This document shows, in pieces, positions 1 to 9,193 of a stretch of DNA of 64,000 nucleotides. The position numbers were made by a program, and so were the translations under genes. The stretch lies in assembly GCF_043195105.1 (NCBI RefSeq), contig NZ_JBAFWO010000012.1, one strand, 5' to 3'. Source of the DNA: NCEH01 sp002257205. GTDB taxonomy: Bacteria > Pseudomonadota > Alphaproteobacteria > Rhizobiales > Xanthobacteraceae. Each line of letters starts with the position of its first letter. Within the stretch, counting starts at the first letter, position 1. The notes below the pieces were generated by a model. The model had not been told where the DNA came from. It ran no database searches and worked only from the letters and a program-made list of their open reading frames with translations.

Positions 1-222
1 ATCGCCGCCGAGCTCGTGTTCGGGGTTTCGGGCGCGAAGAGCGGGCTTGGTAACTTCCTGAACGATGCCCGCTATTTCCTGCGTACCGACGAGGTCTTCG
101 CCGGGATCATATCGGTGGCGCTCATCGGCATCGTCCTGGAGATCGCGCTCGCCGCTGTCGAGCGCCGCACCATCGTGCGCTGGGGCATGAAGCAACAATC
201 TTCCACAGAGACCGCCAAATAA
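1..222 (+). CDS. ABC transporter permease, C-terminal part
   Basis: The frame is open from the left edge of the window and stops at 222, so only the last 73 residues are visible. They contain one clear membrane segment (around AGIISVALIGIVLEIALAAV) followed by the short basic cytoplasmic tail seen in SsuC/TauC-type permeases (ERRTIVRW). The gene for a periplasmic binding protein of the NMT1/SsuA class starts 12 bp downstream, so the two belong to one uptake operon, probably for a sulfonate-, nitrate- or pyrimidine-precursor-like substrate. The substrate cannot be told from this fragment. The ATPase is presumably upstream, outside the window. Confidence 0.8.
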   Translation: MAAELVFGVSGAKSGLGNFLNDARYFLRTDEVFAGIISVALIGIVLEIALAAVERRTIVRWGMKQQSSTETAK

Positions 223-234
223 GGGAGCAAGCCC

Positions 235-1173
235 ATGATTTCGCGTCGATCGCTCTTTCTCGGTGCCGCCGGCCTCCTATGCGCACCCGCTCTCGTCCGG
301 GCACAGGCGGCGAAGGTGACCATCGCCATGCTGCCGGGTCTGTCCTACGCTCCACTGCTGATTGCCAAGAACCGCCGGCTCCTGGAAGCTGCGACAGGCA
401 ATGTAGAGGTGGAATGGAAGACCATCTCCTCCTCGGCCGCCATCCGCGAGGCCATGCTGGCGGGCGACGTGCAGGTGGGAGCGGGCTCGGTCGCCCCTTT
501 CCTGATCGGCCGCGACCGGGGATTCAAGGTGAAAGCAGTGTCGGTGCTGAACCGCACCAATCTATGGCTCGTCACCAACGACCCGGCCATCACCTCGGTG
601 AAGGACTTCAAGCCCGAGCAGAAGATCGCCGTGCCGGCGCCCGACACCAACCAGGCCTTCGTGCTGCGCAAGCTGGCGGAGCAGGCGTTCGGCAATGCCC
701 GTGCGCTTGATGCCAACATGCTGGCCATGCCGCATCCAGACGCGCTCCAGGCGATTATCACCAACCAGATTGCCGGTTATGTGTCGTCGCCCCCCTTCCA
801 GTCTCAGGCGGTCGCGCGGGGCGCGCGTAAGATCGCCGACAGCAAGACGGCGTTCGGGGACTTGCCCTTCGCCATCTCCTTCGCCACCGAAAAGTTCGGT
901 GAGGCGCGGCCGGACGTGGTAAAGGCGCTCCAAGGTGCCATCGCCCAGTCCATCGAGCTGGCACGCAAGGACCCAGGAGCGGCGGGGCGTCTTATCGCCG
1001 GGGATTTCGGCGGGCGGATGACACCGGAGGAGGCCGCGAGGTTATTGCAGGATCCCGACACTGACTTCACCGACAGCACGGCGGGAATCGAGGCGCTTGC
1101 TGCCTTCATGAAGCAGACCGGCTTCCTGCGCACCGCAGTGAGCGGCATCGGCGAAGTGACATTTCGCTTCTGA
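235..1173 (+). CDS. ABC transporter substrate-binding protein (NMT1/SsuA-like)
   Basis: A 312-residue periplasmic solute-binding protein. Residues 1-24 form a signal peptide with a twin-arginine-like start (SRRSLFLG) and an Ala-rich cleavage region ending ALVRAQA. The mature part has the NMT1/SsuA-family layout: TIAMLPGLSYAPLLIAKN near the N-terminus and the ligand-loop region around GAGSVAPFLIGRDRG. It starts 12 bp after the permease gene, with a GGGAGCAAG-type ribosome site just upstream, so it is co-transcribed with it. The GntR gene that follows 37 bp later on the same strand is a plausible regulator. The family covers sulfonates, nitrate, taurine and thiamine precursors, and the ligand here is unknown. 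Confidence 0.85.
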   Translation: MISRRSLFLGAAGLLCAPALVRAQAAKVTIAMLPGLSYAPLLIAKNRRLLEAATGNVEVEWKTISSSAAIREAMLAGDVQVGAGSVAPFLIGRDRGFKVKAVSVLNRTNLWLVTNDPAITSVKDFKPEQKIAVPAPDTNQAFVLRKLAEQAFGNARALDANMLAMPHPDALQAIITNQIAGYVSSPPFQSQAVARGARKIADSKTAFGDLPFAISFATEKFGEARPDVVKALQGAIAQSIELARKDPGAAGRLIAGDFGGRMTPEEAARLLQDPDTDFTDSTAGIEALAAFMKQTGFLRTAVSGIGEVTFRF

Positions 1174-1210
1174 TGATTGAATTGAACCGACCAGGGACCC
1201 GGGGACAAGA

Positions 1211-1924
1211 ATGGGCAAGCTGCCGAAACTGAGGCCGGCTGTGCGGCTGGTGGATGCTGTCAGTGAAACATTGAAGGAAGCCATATTCGAGGGAGCGTTG
1301 AAGCCTGGGCAGCAATTGAGCGTGCCCGAGCTTTCCCGCCAATTGGATGTCTCCCGCAGCCCGGTGCGCGAGGCGGTCCTCAACCTTGTCGCCAACGGCC
1401 TTGCGGTGGAGCAGCCTCGCAAGGGCGTGGTGGTGGTGACCATCGAGGCGAGCGAACTCCTGGAGATCCACCAGGTGCGGGAGTTCGCGGAGGCCCTGTC
1501 CGCCCGCCTGTGCGCCGAGCGCATCGACGACGCGCATGTCGCGCTCCTCCGTCAGATTCTGGACCAGCAGGCGGAAAGCGTCGAGCAGAACGACGCGGAC
1601 GCCTATTTCAGCTCCAATGCCCAGTTCCACGAACTGATCGGGAGGCAGGCCGGAAACCGGCGTCTCTATGACCTGCTCCAGACGCTGGAGGGGCAGATGC
1701 GCGTTGGCCTGAAGCGGGTGTCCGGCGACGTGGAGCAGCGTCGCCGCGCGCTCAACGAGCACCGGGAAATCCTCGAGGCCATTGCCCAGCGCAAGCCGGA
1801 TGCCGCGGAGGCCCTCATGCGACGCCATATCTCCGCCACCAAGCTGCAGCTCGAAGCTTCGCTGACGTCCAAGCGCATACCCGCTCCCGGCGCTGCTCTG
1901 AAAATTCCGGAAAAGTATAGATAG
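1211..1924 (+). CDS. GntR family transcriptional regulator, FCD subfamily
   Basis: A 237-residue DNA-binding regulator. Residues about 12-75 are the GntR winged helix (SVPELSRQLDVSRSPVREAV, then a wing ending RKGVVVV). Residues about 85-220 are the all-helical FCD effector domain. The usual metal and ligand His positions are visible in NAQFHELIG, NEHREIL and MRRHIS. FCD regulators normally repress a neighbouring catabolic or uptake operon and are released by an organic acid. The position directly after the ABC uptake genes suggests it controls them. A 178-bp stretch with no recognisable gene follows. Confidence 0.9.
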   Translation: MGKLPKLRPAVRLVDAVSETLKEAIFEGALKPGQQLSVPELSRQLDVSRSPVREAVLNLVANGLAVEQPRKGVVVVTIEASELLEIHQVREFAEALSARLCAERIDDAHVALLRQILDQQAESVEQNDADAYFSSNAQFHELIGRQAGNRRLYDLLQTLEGQMRVGLKRVSGDVEQRRRALNEHREILEAIAQRKPDAAEALMRRHISATKLQLEASLTSKRIPAPGAALKIPEKYR

Positions 1925-2102
1925 ATAGAAGCTCTGCCGAAAGCTCTGGACCATTCCCGGTCCGAGGCAATGAAAGAAGGCATTTGCCGGTTGTCCTGGC
2001 GAGGTGGTTCGGCCGCGGGCCGGAGCCGCGCGGCTGCATCAAGCTCGCCACGGGAGCTGTTGCCCTCCAGTGGAGGGGGTTCCCTTCACCCCGGACACGG
2101 AC

Positions 2103-3276
2103 CTATCTCGCGACGAGCGGACATTTGCTTTCCGAAAGCGGACGGAAGGCCGCGTTGCCAGGAACGACCTTGACGAGTTTCAAATAATCCCAAGGATACT
2201 TGGACTCGGCTGGCGACTTCACCTGCCAAACATACATGTCGTGTGTCATCATGCCATCTTCGCGCAGCTTGCCGTTTTCGGCGAACATGTCGTGGACTGG
2301 CAGCTCCCGCATCTTGGCGAGCACCGCCGCGGTGTCGTCAGTGTCAGCGGCCCTGACCGCGCAGATAGTGGCGGACCGCGGAGTAGAGACCCGCATGCGC
2401 CATGGTCGGCATCATTTTACGCTTGTCGAAGAAGCGCTTGGACCATGCGCGCGTTGCGTCGGTGCGATCCCAGTAGAAAGCATTCGTCAGATACATGCCC
2501 CGGGCGGTCTGAAGGCCCAGGGCGTTGATGTCGCCGATGAATGCAAGAGCGCCCACCATTACCATTGACGTGTTGAGCCCGAATTCGACGGCCTGCTTGA
2601 TTGAGTTGACCGTGTCCGCTCCGGCGCTGGCGAATGCGATGACGTCGGCGCCTGAGCCCTGCGCCTTCAGCAAAAAGGATGAAAAATCGTTGGTTCCGAA
2701 GGGATGCAGCGAATCGCTGAGCAGCTTGCCTCCCGCGTCGACGATGCCGATCTTGGCATCATCCCGCACCGAGCGACCACCCGCATAGTCCGCCGTGACG
2801 AAATACCATGATTTATGTCCCTGCCGTGTCACGGTATCGGCGGTAATTCGGGATGTCGCGTATGTATTATAGGTCCACTGGATCAGGTTAACCTGGCAAT
2901 TCTCTTGAGACAGGCTGTTTTGACCGGATGCCGTGGCGATGACCAACTTGTTCATTGCCGGTGCCAGCTTCGAGACGGCGAGCGAGACAGAGGCGCCGGC
3001 AATGTCCGTCACCATGTCGACGCCTTCCCATTCCATCCAGCGCCGGGCGGTCGCCGTCGCGACATCGGCCTTGCTCTGGTGATCAGCGCTGACCAGCGTG
3101 ATCTTGAAGTCAGGCTGCTCAGTTGCGATGAAATCATCGATGGCCATCTGCGCGGCAAGCACCGACCCAGGACCGACGAGGTCCGCAAATACGCTGCTCA
3201 TGTCGGTGAGAATGCCAATTTTCACCTCGAAACCTGCAGCGTTTGCTGGGCCGCTCATCAGGCAGATGGTGGCAAA
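2103..3276 (-). pseudogene. Amino-acid-type ABC substrate-binding protein (LivK-like), frameshifted
   Basis: Translation of the minus strand from about 3276 gives a periplasmic binding protein of the branched-chain amino acid class (FEVKIGILTDMSSVFADLVG; later ITADTVTRQGHKSWYFVTADY and GADTVNSIKQAVEFGLNTSM). Near 2360 the frame breaks: reading continues as AVRAADTDDTAAVLAKMREL in another phase down to a stop at 2103. One missing base around 2355-2365 would explain this. The N-terminus is also damaged. Only the end of a signal peptide (ATICLMSGPANA) remains, and it runs straight into an IS3-type transposase remnant. The gene is therefore judged inactive, although a base-calling error at the frameshift cannot be excluded from sequence alone. 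Confidence 0.8.
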
Positions 3277-3284
3277 AGGGACGG

Positions 3285-3550
3285 GGTCAGGCAGCTGCGT
3301 TCCATCTCGGCGGGGCTGATATAGCCCAGAGCTAAGTGCAAGCGGCGGATTGTAGAGCCCTCTATGTATCTGGCCAGGTCTCGTCGTGCCTCTGCCCTGG
3401 TGGCATAGATGCGATGATGGATCCGCTCGGTTCTCCGGGGGGAAGAAGCTCTCCATGGACGCAGTGTCCCAGCAGTCCCCCATTCGGCTCATGGATGGGG
3501 TGATGCCCGTGGCAGCGAGGGCCGCCCGGTAGGCTTCAGTCGCTTGTCTG
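3285..3550 (-). mobile_element. IS3-family transposase (OrfB) C-terminal remnant
   Basis: The minus strand encodes the end of an IS3-family DDE integrase. The first part reads TEAYRAALAATGITPSMSRM followed by GDCWDTASMESFF, a very conserved block of IS3 OrfB. After a frame change it continues as IYATRAEARRDLARYIEG and ALGYISPAEMER, the usual C-terminal end. No OrfA, no 5' half of OrfB and no convincing terminal inverted repeats are visible. The fragment abuts the binding-protein pseudogene on one side and a VIT-family remnant on the other, so the insertion probably caused the local gene decay. Confidence 0.8.
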
Positions 3551-3551
3551 C

Positions 3552-3690
3552 CTGGCGGCCCTCGGCGCACTGGGCGCACTGGGCGCGGGCGGGTGGCGCG
3601 GACATCTGGAAGCCGACCATCCGCGTCACCTTCTGGGGCGCGATCGCCATGGCCGCGACCGCGGCCATCGGGACGCTGGTCGGTCACGCC
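3552..3690 (+). pseudogene. VIT/CCC1-family transporter C-terminal remnant
   Basis: The plus strand reads LAALGALGALGAG in one phase and then ADIWKPTIRVTFWGAIAMAATA, IGTLVG in the next. This resembles the last two membrane segments of VIT1/CCC1-type iron/manganese transporters, where WRPTLRV-FWGALAMA is a typical penultimate block. No start codon or upstream domains remain, one frame change is needed, and the end runs into the 3' end of apbE. It is most likely the stump of a gene cut by the adjacent IS3 element. The family assignment is from memory of the motif and is moderately secure. Confidence 0.5.
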
Positions 3691-4691
3691 GTCTCGGAAC
3701 AGCCGATTGGCTCTCTCGTCACGCCGGGCGGCGGAGCCGGAGGCCACGTCGCCTCAACCGCACCGTCCGCACGCACGAATAGCGCCGCGAGGCCCAGGCA
3801 GCGAGCGAGGGCCGGCCCCTCGCTCGCCCCGCGCACCAGCAGCGCGGTCGCCCAGGCATCCGCGGCCATGCAAGTCTCGCCGAGCACGGTGACGGCGGAA
3901 AGATCATTGTCCAGCGGCGCGCCCCGGGACGGGTCCATCGTATGGGAGAGGATGCGGCCCGCAACCTCCACCCGGCGGCGATAATTCCCCGAGGTGGCGA
4001 CGGCGGCGCCGGAGAGTTCCAGCACCCCGAGGATGTCCCGCGTGCCCTCAGACGGCCGCTCATGGGCGACCGTCCACGGCCGTCCATCCAGCTTCAGGCC
4101 TTCGGCGCGCATCTCGCCGTCGATGCCCACCAGCCAGGAGGAAAGCCCGGCCTCGCGCATCTCGCGGGCCAGTTCGTCCACGCCGAAGCCCTTGGCGATG
4201 CCGGCAAGGTCGAGCCGCAGGGGCGCCAGCCGGCGGGCGCGGCAGCCGGCCGGATCGAGTTGCAGGGTCTTCGGCGGCTCGAAGGACGGGCGGCCGGCGA
4301 GGGCGGCGATGCGCCCGCCATCGGGCTCGCGTGCCGCGCCGAAGCCCCACGCCTTGACCAGATCGCCGACGCCGATGTCGAAGGCGCCGCCCGACAGGCG
4401 GCCGATCTCAAGGGCGGTGGCGAGGACGTGCATCAGCGCGCGGGGAATATCGATCCACGCCCCGATGGCCGCGGCGTTCAGCCGTTCCAGATCGGAATCG
4501 GGCCGGAAGGTGGACATCTGCTGCTCCACCCGGTCGACGGCGCCCTGAAGCCGGCGGGTCAACGACGCTTCGTGCACGTCGCTGCCTGCAAAGAAGACGG
4601 CCGACCAGCGCGCCCCCATGGCGGGACCGCTCAGGGCATGGCGCCGGAGCGCCTTCGCCCCCGACGCCGGATCAATAGACATCTTCGACAT
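3684..4691 (-). CDS. apbE: FAD:protein FMN transferase
   Basis: A 335-residue ApbE-family protein, the enzyme that transfers FMN from FAD onto Ser/Thr of D-x-x-(S/T)-G-A-(T/S) motifs in extracytoplasmic proteins. Recognisable blocks are MGARWSAVFFAG near the start, STFRPDSDLERLN, GAFDIGVGDLVKAWGFG, LRLDLAGIAKGFGVDELA, and the metal/FAD-binding end SHTMDPSRGAPLDNDLSAVT followed by CMAADAWATALLV. No clear signal peptide is seen at the chosen start (MSKMSIDP), which differs from many periplasmic ApbE proteins. The gene overlaps the end of the PepSY flavoreductase gene by 20 bp and is the last of the operon, which contains its probable substrate(s). Confidence 0.93.
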   Translation of the reverse strand: MSKMSIDPASGAKALRRHALSGPAMGARWSAVFFAGSDVHEASLTRRLQGAVDRVEQQMSTFRPDSDLERLNAAAIGAWIDIPRALMHVLATALEIGRLSGGAFDIGVGDLVKAWGFGAAREPDGGRIAALAGRPSFEPPKTLQLDPAGCRARRLAPLRLDLAGIAKGFGVDELAREMREAGLSSWLVGIDGEMRAEGLKLDGRPWTVAHERPSEGTRDILGVLELSGAAVATSGNYRRRVEVAGRILSHTMDPSRGAPLDNDLSAVTVLGETCMAADAWATALLVRGASEGPALARCLGLAALFVRADGAVEATWPPAPPPGVTREPIGCSETA

Positions 4692-6864
4692 AGCGTCCGC
4701 TCGACTTGAGGGTGGGAAGGTCGAGGCCCAGCGGGCGCACCACCGGCTCCAGCGCGCGGGTCACGGCCTCGGCCATGTCGCGGCCGCCGCAGACCAGGAT
4801 CTGTGCGCCTTGCCTCACCAGCTCGCGCAGGCGCGGGGCATCGGCGGCGATGCGGTCCTGCACATAGGCGCTGCCGTCGGGATCGCGCGAGAAGGCGGTG
4901 CGCAGCGTCGTCAGGCGCCGCTCGGCCAGATGCTGTGCCAGCTCGTGCTCATAAAGGAAGTCGGAGGCGGCGCTCCGCCCGCCCCAGTAGAGGTGCACCG
5001 GCCGGCCCGCCGCATTGGCCCGCACGAAGCCGGCGAGCGGCCCGATTCCGGCCCCCGCGCCGATGAGGATGAGCGGCGCCCGCCCCTTCGCCGGACGGAA
5101 GGTCGGATTCTCGCGGATGAAGGCGTCGATGGTGGCGCCGGGCGCGAGCCCGTGCAGGAAGGTGGAGCACAGGCCGCCCTCGCGCAGCCGCACGCAGATC
5201 TCCAGCACGCCGTCGTGGGTGGAGGAGGCGAGCGAATAGAAGCGCGGCATCCCATCCCCCGGCGGCACGATGCCCACGAGGTCGCCGGCCTCGAACGCCG
5301 GCAGCCGGCCGGGCGCGCCGGTGCGGGGATCAGACGGCGCCTGAAAGCGCAGGATCGCCACCGGCGCGCCCACCGCCTCACCGTAAAGCTCCCGCCCGGC
5401 GAGCACGAGGGGCGCTGTCTTCGGCGGCTCGGCCACATGGGTGAGCACGAGGTCGTGCCCCAGCACGTCCCCGAGATCGTGGCCCCACTGGGCGAATTCC
5501 TGCGCCGAGCGACGGTCCACCCGTTTCATGGGCAGAAGCTGCGGGCACCCCCGCGCGTCGAGCGCATCGGCGACCTCGCGGGCGAACCGGCAGAAATGCG
5601 GGAAGCTACGATCGCCGAAGCCCAGCACCGCCACCGCCGGCCTTCCCTGCAGGCGCGCGAGGCGGGGGAGGAAGTGCTTGGCCGATTGAGGTGCGGCACC
5701 CTCGCCATAGGTGGCGGCGAGGATCAGCAGGCGCGGGGCGGCGAGATGGGTCGCGGTCACGTCGTTCATTGCGGCGGTGTGGACCTTGTGCCCGGCAGCG
5801 GTGAGGGCCGCGTGCAGCGTGCCCGCAAAACCCCAGCTGGAATTGCCTTCGCTCCCCACCAGGATCACCGTGTCGGCCATCCGCGCCGGCACGTTGGGGG
5901 TGATCCGTGGCCGCGCCGTACGCCGGCGCAGCCACAGGATGAGGCCGGTCACCCCAAGCACCGGAACCGCCGCCGAGGCCAGGCCCAGCAAGAGCCCGAG
6001 CACCCAGGCGCCACGCCCGGTATGCAGCATGCTGATAAGGTCATTGACCCGCTCCAGCGCCGTCGCCGGGGTGAGGGCAAGCGTGGCGCCTGTGGCGGCA
6101 TCGATAACCCTCTCGCCGTCGGCGGTGACGAGGGTGAAGACATCGGTCGGGTCGGCGGGATCGGGGAAGGAGAGCGCGCGCAGGTCCTGAAGCGTCACGG
6201 CCTTCAGCCCGGCAAGCGTGCCCACCGGAGCCGGCGCGCCACCGCTCGCGATGACGGCGGGGCTGGTGCCCTGCGCCTCGGGTATGAGGCCGAAGGTGCC
6301 GGCGGACATCCACAGGCCGGTGAGCGACGACAGCAGGAGGCCCACGGCGGCGAGGCGACCGAGTTCGCCGTGCCAGCGTTGCGCCGGGGTGCCGCGGATG
6401 GGCCGCAGCAGAGCGCCCGCGCCGCCCAGGCGGCGGGCGAGCAGAGCGAGGCCGGAGACGCTCAGGCCCAGCATGGCCAGCGCGCCGATGGCCGCCGCCA
6501 CGCGGCCCGCATCGCCCGCGAGGAAGGAGCGGTGGAGATTGGTGAGGAAGCGGGTCGTTTCGGACACCGCGTAAGGTCCGAGCCCCGCGCCGGTGGCGGG
6601 GTCGATGCGCTCCACGCCGCGCGTGTCGCCATCGTCGAAGGCCGCGGTGAGGCTGCCGTCCGCCCGCAGCCGGATGGCGCTGACGCCGGGATGGCGGGCC
6701 GCGACCAGCGCGGCGAGGTCCGCGACGCTCACCTCAGCCGAGATCGCTGGTGCGACAAGGCGGTCAAGCGCCGGCTGTACGGACAGAACGGCTCCAGTGA
6801 GGGCGGTCACGGTGAGGGCGAGCGCCAGCACGATGCCGGGCAGGCCATGGAGGCGGCGAAGCAT
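4672..6864 (-). CDS. PepSY-domain membrane flavodoxin/FAD-NAD(P)H reductase
   Basis: A 730-residue fusion. Membrane segments lie near residues 8-28, 123-145, 171-190 and 285-312, with PepSY-type segments between them. A cytoplasmic flavodoxin-like domain spans about 331-470 (TVILVGSEGNSSWGFAG). An FAD/NAD(P)H reductase module follows (FYSLASSTHDGVLEICVRL, ILIGAGAGIGPLAGFVRAN, ILVCGGRDMAEAV) and ends in SGRYVEDVY, the usual end of CPR-type reductases. The protein should move electrons from cytoplasmic NAD(P)H across the membrane. The second PepSY segment contains D255-AATGA-T261, which fits the ApbE flavinylation consensus. The gene lies 17 bp after the DUF2271 gene and overlaps apbE, so they form one operon. 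Confidence 0.9.
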   Translation of the reverse strand: MLRRLHGLPGIVLALALTVTALTGAVLSVQPALDRLVAPAISAEVSVADLAALVAARHPGVSAIRLRADGSLTAAFDDGDTRGVERIDPATGAGLGPYAVSETTRFLTNLHRSFLAGDAGRVAAAIGALAMLGLSVSGLALLARRLGGAGALLRPIRGTPAQRWHGELGRLAAVGLLLSSLTGLWMSAGTFGLIPEAQGTSPAVIASGGAPAPVGTLAGLKAVTLQDLRALSFPDPADPTDVFTLVTADGERVIDAATGATLALTPATALERVNDLISMLHTGRGAWVLGLLLGLASAAVPVLGVTGLILWLRRRTARPRITPNVPARMADTVILVGSEGNSSWGFAGTLHAALTAAGHKVHTAAMNDVTATHLAAPRLLILAATYGEGAAPQSAKHFLPRLARLQGRPAVAVLGFGDRSFPHFCRFAREVADALDARGCPQLLPMKRVDRRSAQEFAQWGHDLGDVLGHDLVLTHVAEPPKTAPLVLAGRELYGEAVGAPVAILRFQAPSDPRTGAPGRLPAFEAGDLVGIVPPGDGMPRFYSLASSTHDGVLEICVRLREGGLCSTFLHGLAPGATIDAFIRENPTFRPAKGRAPLILIGAGAGIGPLAGFVRANAAGRPVHLYWGGRSAASDFLYEHELAQHLAERRLTTLRTAFSRDPDGSAYVQDRIAADAPRLRELVRQGAQILVCGGRDMAEAVTRALEPVVRPLGLDLPTLKSSGRYVEDVY

Positions 6865-6881
6865 GGGGGTGTCCGGAGGTT

Positions 6882-7352
6882 TCAGAAGGTGACGGTGAAG
6901 GATTTTACATAGCCCTTGCCGGCGACGGGCTTGCCGGACGCGCTTGCGGCGAGCGGCGCCACCACCTCGGAGGGATTGTCCATGCCGTCCTCGACCGCCG
7001 TGTCCACATGGACCTTGTAACCGGCATCAATCATGGCGTCGGCGAGATCGAGGGTGATCTTCAGCGTCTTGCCGGAGCCGACGCTGGCGCCGGTGATGCC
7101 GTCGATCTCGGTGGCCCGTCCACCGGAGGCGCGCTGCCAGTCGGACAAATGGCGATAGTATTTCGCCTTGCCACCCGCCATCCACAGCGTGCCCTTGTAG
7201 GCGCCGGAAGCATCGGTGACGTAGAGCACCACATAGGCGCCGTTGCCGCCGTAGTTTTTCAGCGTGGTCTCGAATGTGACCTGCCGCGCCTCGGCGAGGA
7301 CGGGCGAAAGCAGGGTGGTGGTGGCCGCCACGGCGGGAAGAACGAGCTTCAT
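6882..7352 (-). CDS. Periplasmic DUF2271 protein, possible flavinylated electron carrier
   Basis: A 156-residue secreted protein. The start at 7352 is chosen because it has AAGGAA about ten bases upstream and gives a classical signal peptide (residues 1-22, ending LAEA-RQVTF). The mature domain matches DUF2271 (TFETTLKNYGGNGAYVVLYV, GTLWMAGGKAKYYRHLSDW). Residues 84-90 read DGITGAS, which fits the D-x-x-(S/T)-G-A-(T/S) acceptor motif for ApbE, with Ser90 as the candidate FMN site. DUF2271 proteins are known to sit beside PepSY and ApbE genes. The role as a flavin-bearing periplasmic shuttle is inference. It precedes the flavoreductase by 17 bp. Confidence 0.85.
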   Translation of the reverse strand: MKLVLPAVAATTTLLSPVLAEARQVTFETTLKNYGGNGAYVVLYVTDASGAYKGTLWMAGGKAKYYRHLSDWQRASGGRATEIDGITGASVGSGKTLKITLDLADAMIDAGYKVHVDTAVEDGMDNPSEVVAPLAASASGKPVAGKGYVKSFTVTF

Positions 7353-7392
7353 CTGACTATTCCTTTGAAAGAGCGGGACGTTCGGCCGGAGG

Positions 7393-7749
<357 letters not shown>

Positions 7750-7800
7750 GGGAGCCTCCCGGCACGTCATCAGGCAAGCGATGACGCCGGCACCCTCGCG

Positions 7801-7857
7801 CCTGAACCTGACAGCTCCCTGAAGCGGACGCGGGTTCGCGTTCAGCTTCCCGTCAGG
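7801..7857. promoter_or_regulatory. Putative response-regulator direct repeats upstream of the redox operon
   Basis: Two sites of the form TTCAG(C/G)-N5-GTCAG(C/G) with 11-bp period: TTCAGC at 7841-7846 with GTCAGG at 7852-7857 (plus strand), and TTCAGG at 7823-7818 with GTCAGG at 7812-7807 (minus strand), followed by a further TTCAGG at 7806-7801. They lie about 50-110 bp upstream of the poly-Asp gene start. OmpR-family regulators typically bind such 11-bp-period direct repeats. The same motif recurs at 9935-9951. Confidence 0.6.
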
Positions 7858-9193
7858 ATCGGAATGCCTTTGGAAAGCGCACGATGGCGCTGAAGCCGTC
7901 CGCCGCGCCCGGGATCGGCGAGGCAATCTCCAAAGTGAGCCCCGCGCCGCGGCAGATGGCGGCGGCGATGGCGAGGCCGAGGCCGGAGCCGTCCGCCCCG
8001 GTCGGCCCGCGCTCAAACGGGCGCAACAGCATGGCGAGCCGTTCGGCGGGCACGGCGGCGCCGTGGTTGGAGATTTCGAGCCGGTCCGCATCCAGGCGGA
8101 CATGGACGGGCGTGTCGGGCGTTCCGTGCTTCAGCGCATTCTCGATGAGGTTGCGCGCGAGCACGGCGAAGGCGTCGGGGTCAAGGTCGCTAACGGGGCC
8201 ACCGTCCGCCGCGATGGTCAAGGCAATGTCGCCGGCCCGCGCGCTCTGGCGGTCGAGGTCGTCAATGACATGGCGCAGCACCGGGGCGAGCGGGGCCGGC
8301 GCCTCGGCGAGGAGGCCGGCGCCTTCTGCCTTGGCGAGCTGCAACAGCTTCTCGGACAGGCGCGAGAGGCGGCGCAGCGCCCCCGCAATGGTGCGTGCCC
8401 GCTCCTGCGCCGGTCCTTCGGGCAGCTCGGCCATGAGGCGTTGGGTTTGCGCCAGGGCCGCGGCGATGGGGGTGCGCAGCTCATGGGCGCTGTTGGCGGC
8501 AAAGCCGCGCTCCGCCTCCAGCGCACCGCGCAGCCGGTCCATGAGCGCATTCACCGCGCCAGCGACGGGCGCCATCTCCTCGGGCAGTCCCTGTTCGGGC
8601 ACCGGCGCAAGGTTGCCCCGCCCGCGTTCCGCGATGGCCTGGCGGAAGGCGAGCACCGGCCTGAGGGTGAGGCGAAGGGTGAGCCAGACCCCTGCGAGGG
8701 CGATGGGCACCAGCGCCACGAGCGGCCAGATCAGCGCCATCCCCGCCCGCCGCACCGCGGCGGCGCGATGGTCCAGTTCCTCGGCCGTGGTGACGATGAT
8801 GGTGCCCCGCACCGCCGCTTCCGTGTAGGTGCGCAGGCGGGCGGTAGTGTGAAAGCCGGGGGCGAGGCCGGCGGGAATCGCCATCTGCTCCGCGTCGCTG
8901 GACTGGAGCAGCACGCGGCCTTCGCCATCGCGCACCATATAGGTGATGTATTCCCGATGCGGGCCCACGGGCGGCATGTGCTGGGCGCTGGCGCCGTCCT
9001 CGCGGGCCAGCAGTTCGGAATAGGCGAGCGGCAGCACCCGCTGGGCCACCTCCTGGAGGGCGCTGTCGAACACCTCGTCGATCTCGTGCCGCAGAACCAG
9101 CCCCGCCACGGTGGCCGCGGCAAGCCATAGCGTCGCCACCGACGCGGCGAGCCACAGGCCGAGGCGCCGGCGCAGGCTCCAGCGTCCGCTCAT
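7853..9193 (-). CDS. Sensor histidine kinase of the redox cluster
   Basis: A 446-residue membrane kinase. The first membrane segment is at residues about 12-34 and the second near 175-195, separated by a periplasmic sensor region of about 140 residues. HAMP and HisKA domains follow, with the H-box NSAHELRTPIAAALAQ, then an ATPase domain (N-box LARNLIENALKHG, G-box GADGSGLGLAIAAAI). The start at 9193 overlaps the regulator stop codon (ATGA), so the pair is translationally coupled. It belongs to the EnvZ/QseC-like class often found next to PepSY proteins. The signal is unknown; given the neighbours, a cation or redox state of the envelope is plausible. Confidence 0.92.
   Translation of the reverse strand: MSGRWSLRRRLGLWLAASVATLWLAAATVAGLVLRHEIDEVFDSALQEVAQRVLPLAYSELLAREDGASAQHMPPVGPHREYITYMVRDGEGRVLLQSSDAEQMAIPAGLAPGFHTTARLRTYTEAAVRGTIIVTTAEELDHRAAAVRRAGMALIWPLVALVPIALAGVWLTLRLTLRPVLAFRQAIAERGRGNLAPVPEQGLPEEMAPVAGAVNALMDRLRGALEAERGFAANSAHELRTPIAAALAQTQRLMAELPEGPAQERARTIAGALRRLSRLSEKLLQLAKAEGAGLLAEAPAPLAPVLRHVIDDLDRQSARAGDIALTIAADGGPVSDLDPDAFAVLARNLIENALKHGTPDTPVHVRLDADRLEISNHGAAVPAERLAMLLRPFERGPTGADGSGLGLAIAAAICRGAGLTLEIASPIPGAADGFSAIVRFPKAFRS

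Noticed and set aside
4618..6912. A 764-codon open frame on the plus strand
   Set aside because: It is antisense to the PepSY flavoreductase, has no family motif and is rich in Arg/Gly/His as expected for the shadow of a GC-rich gene.
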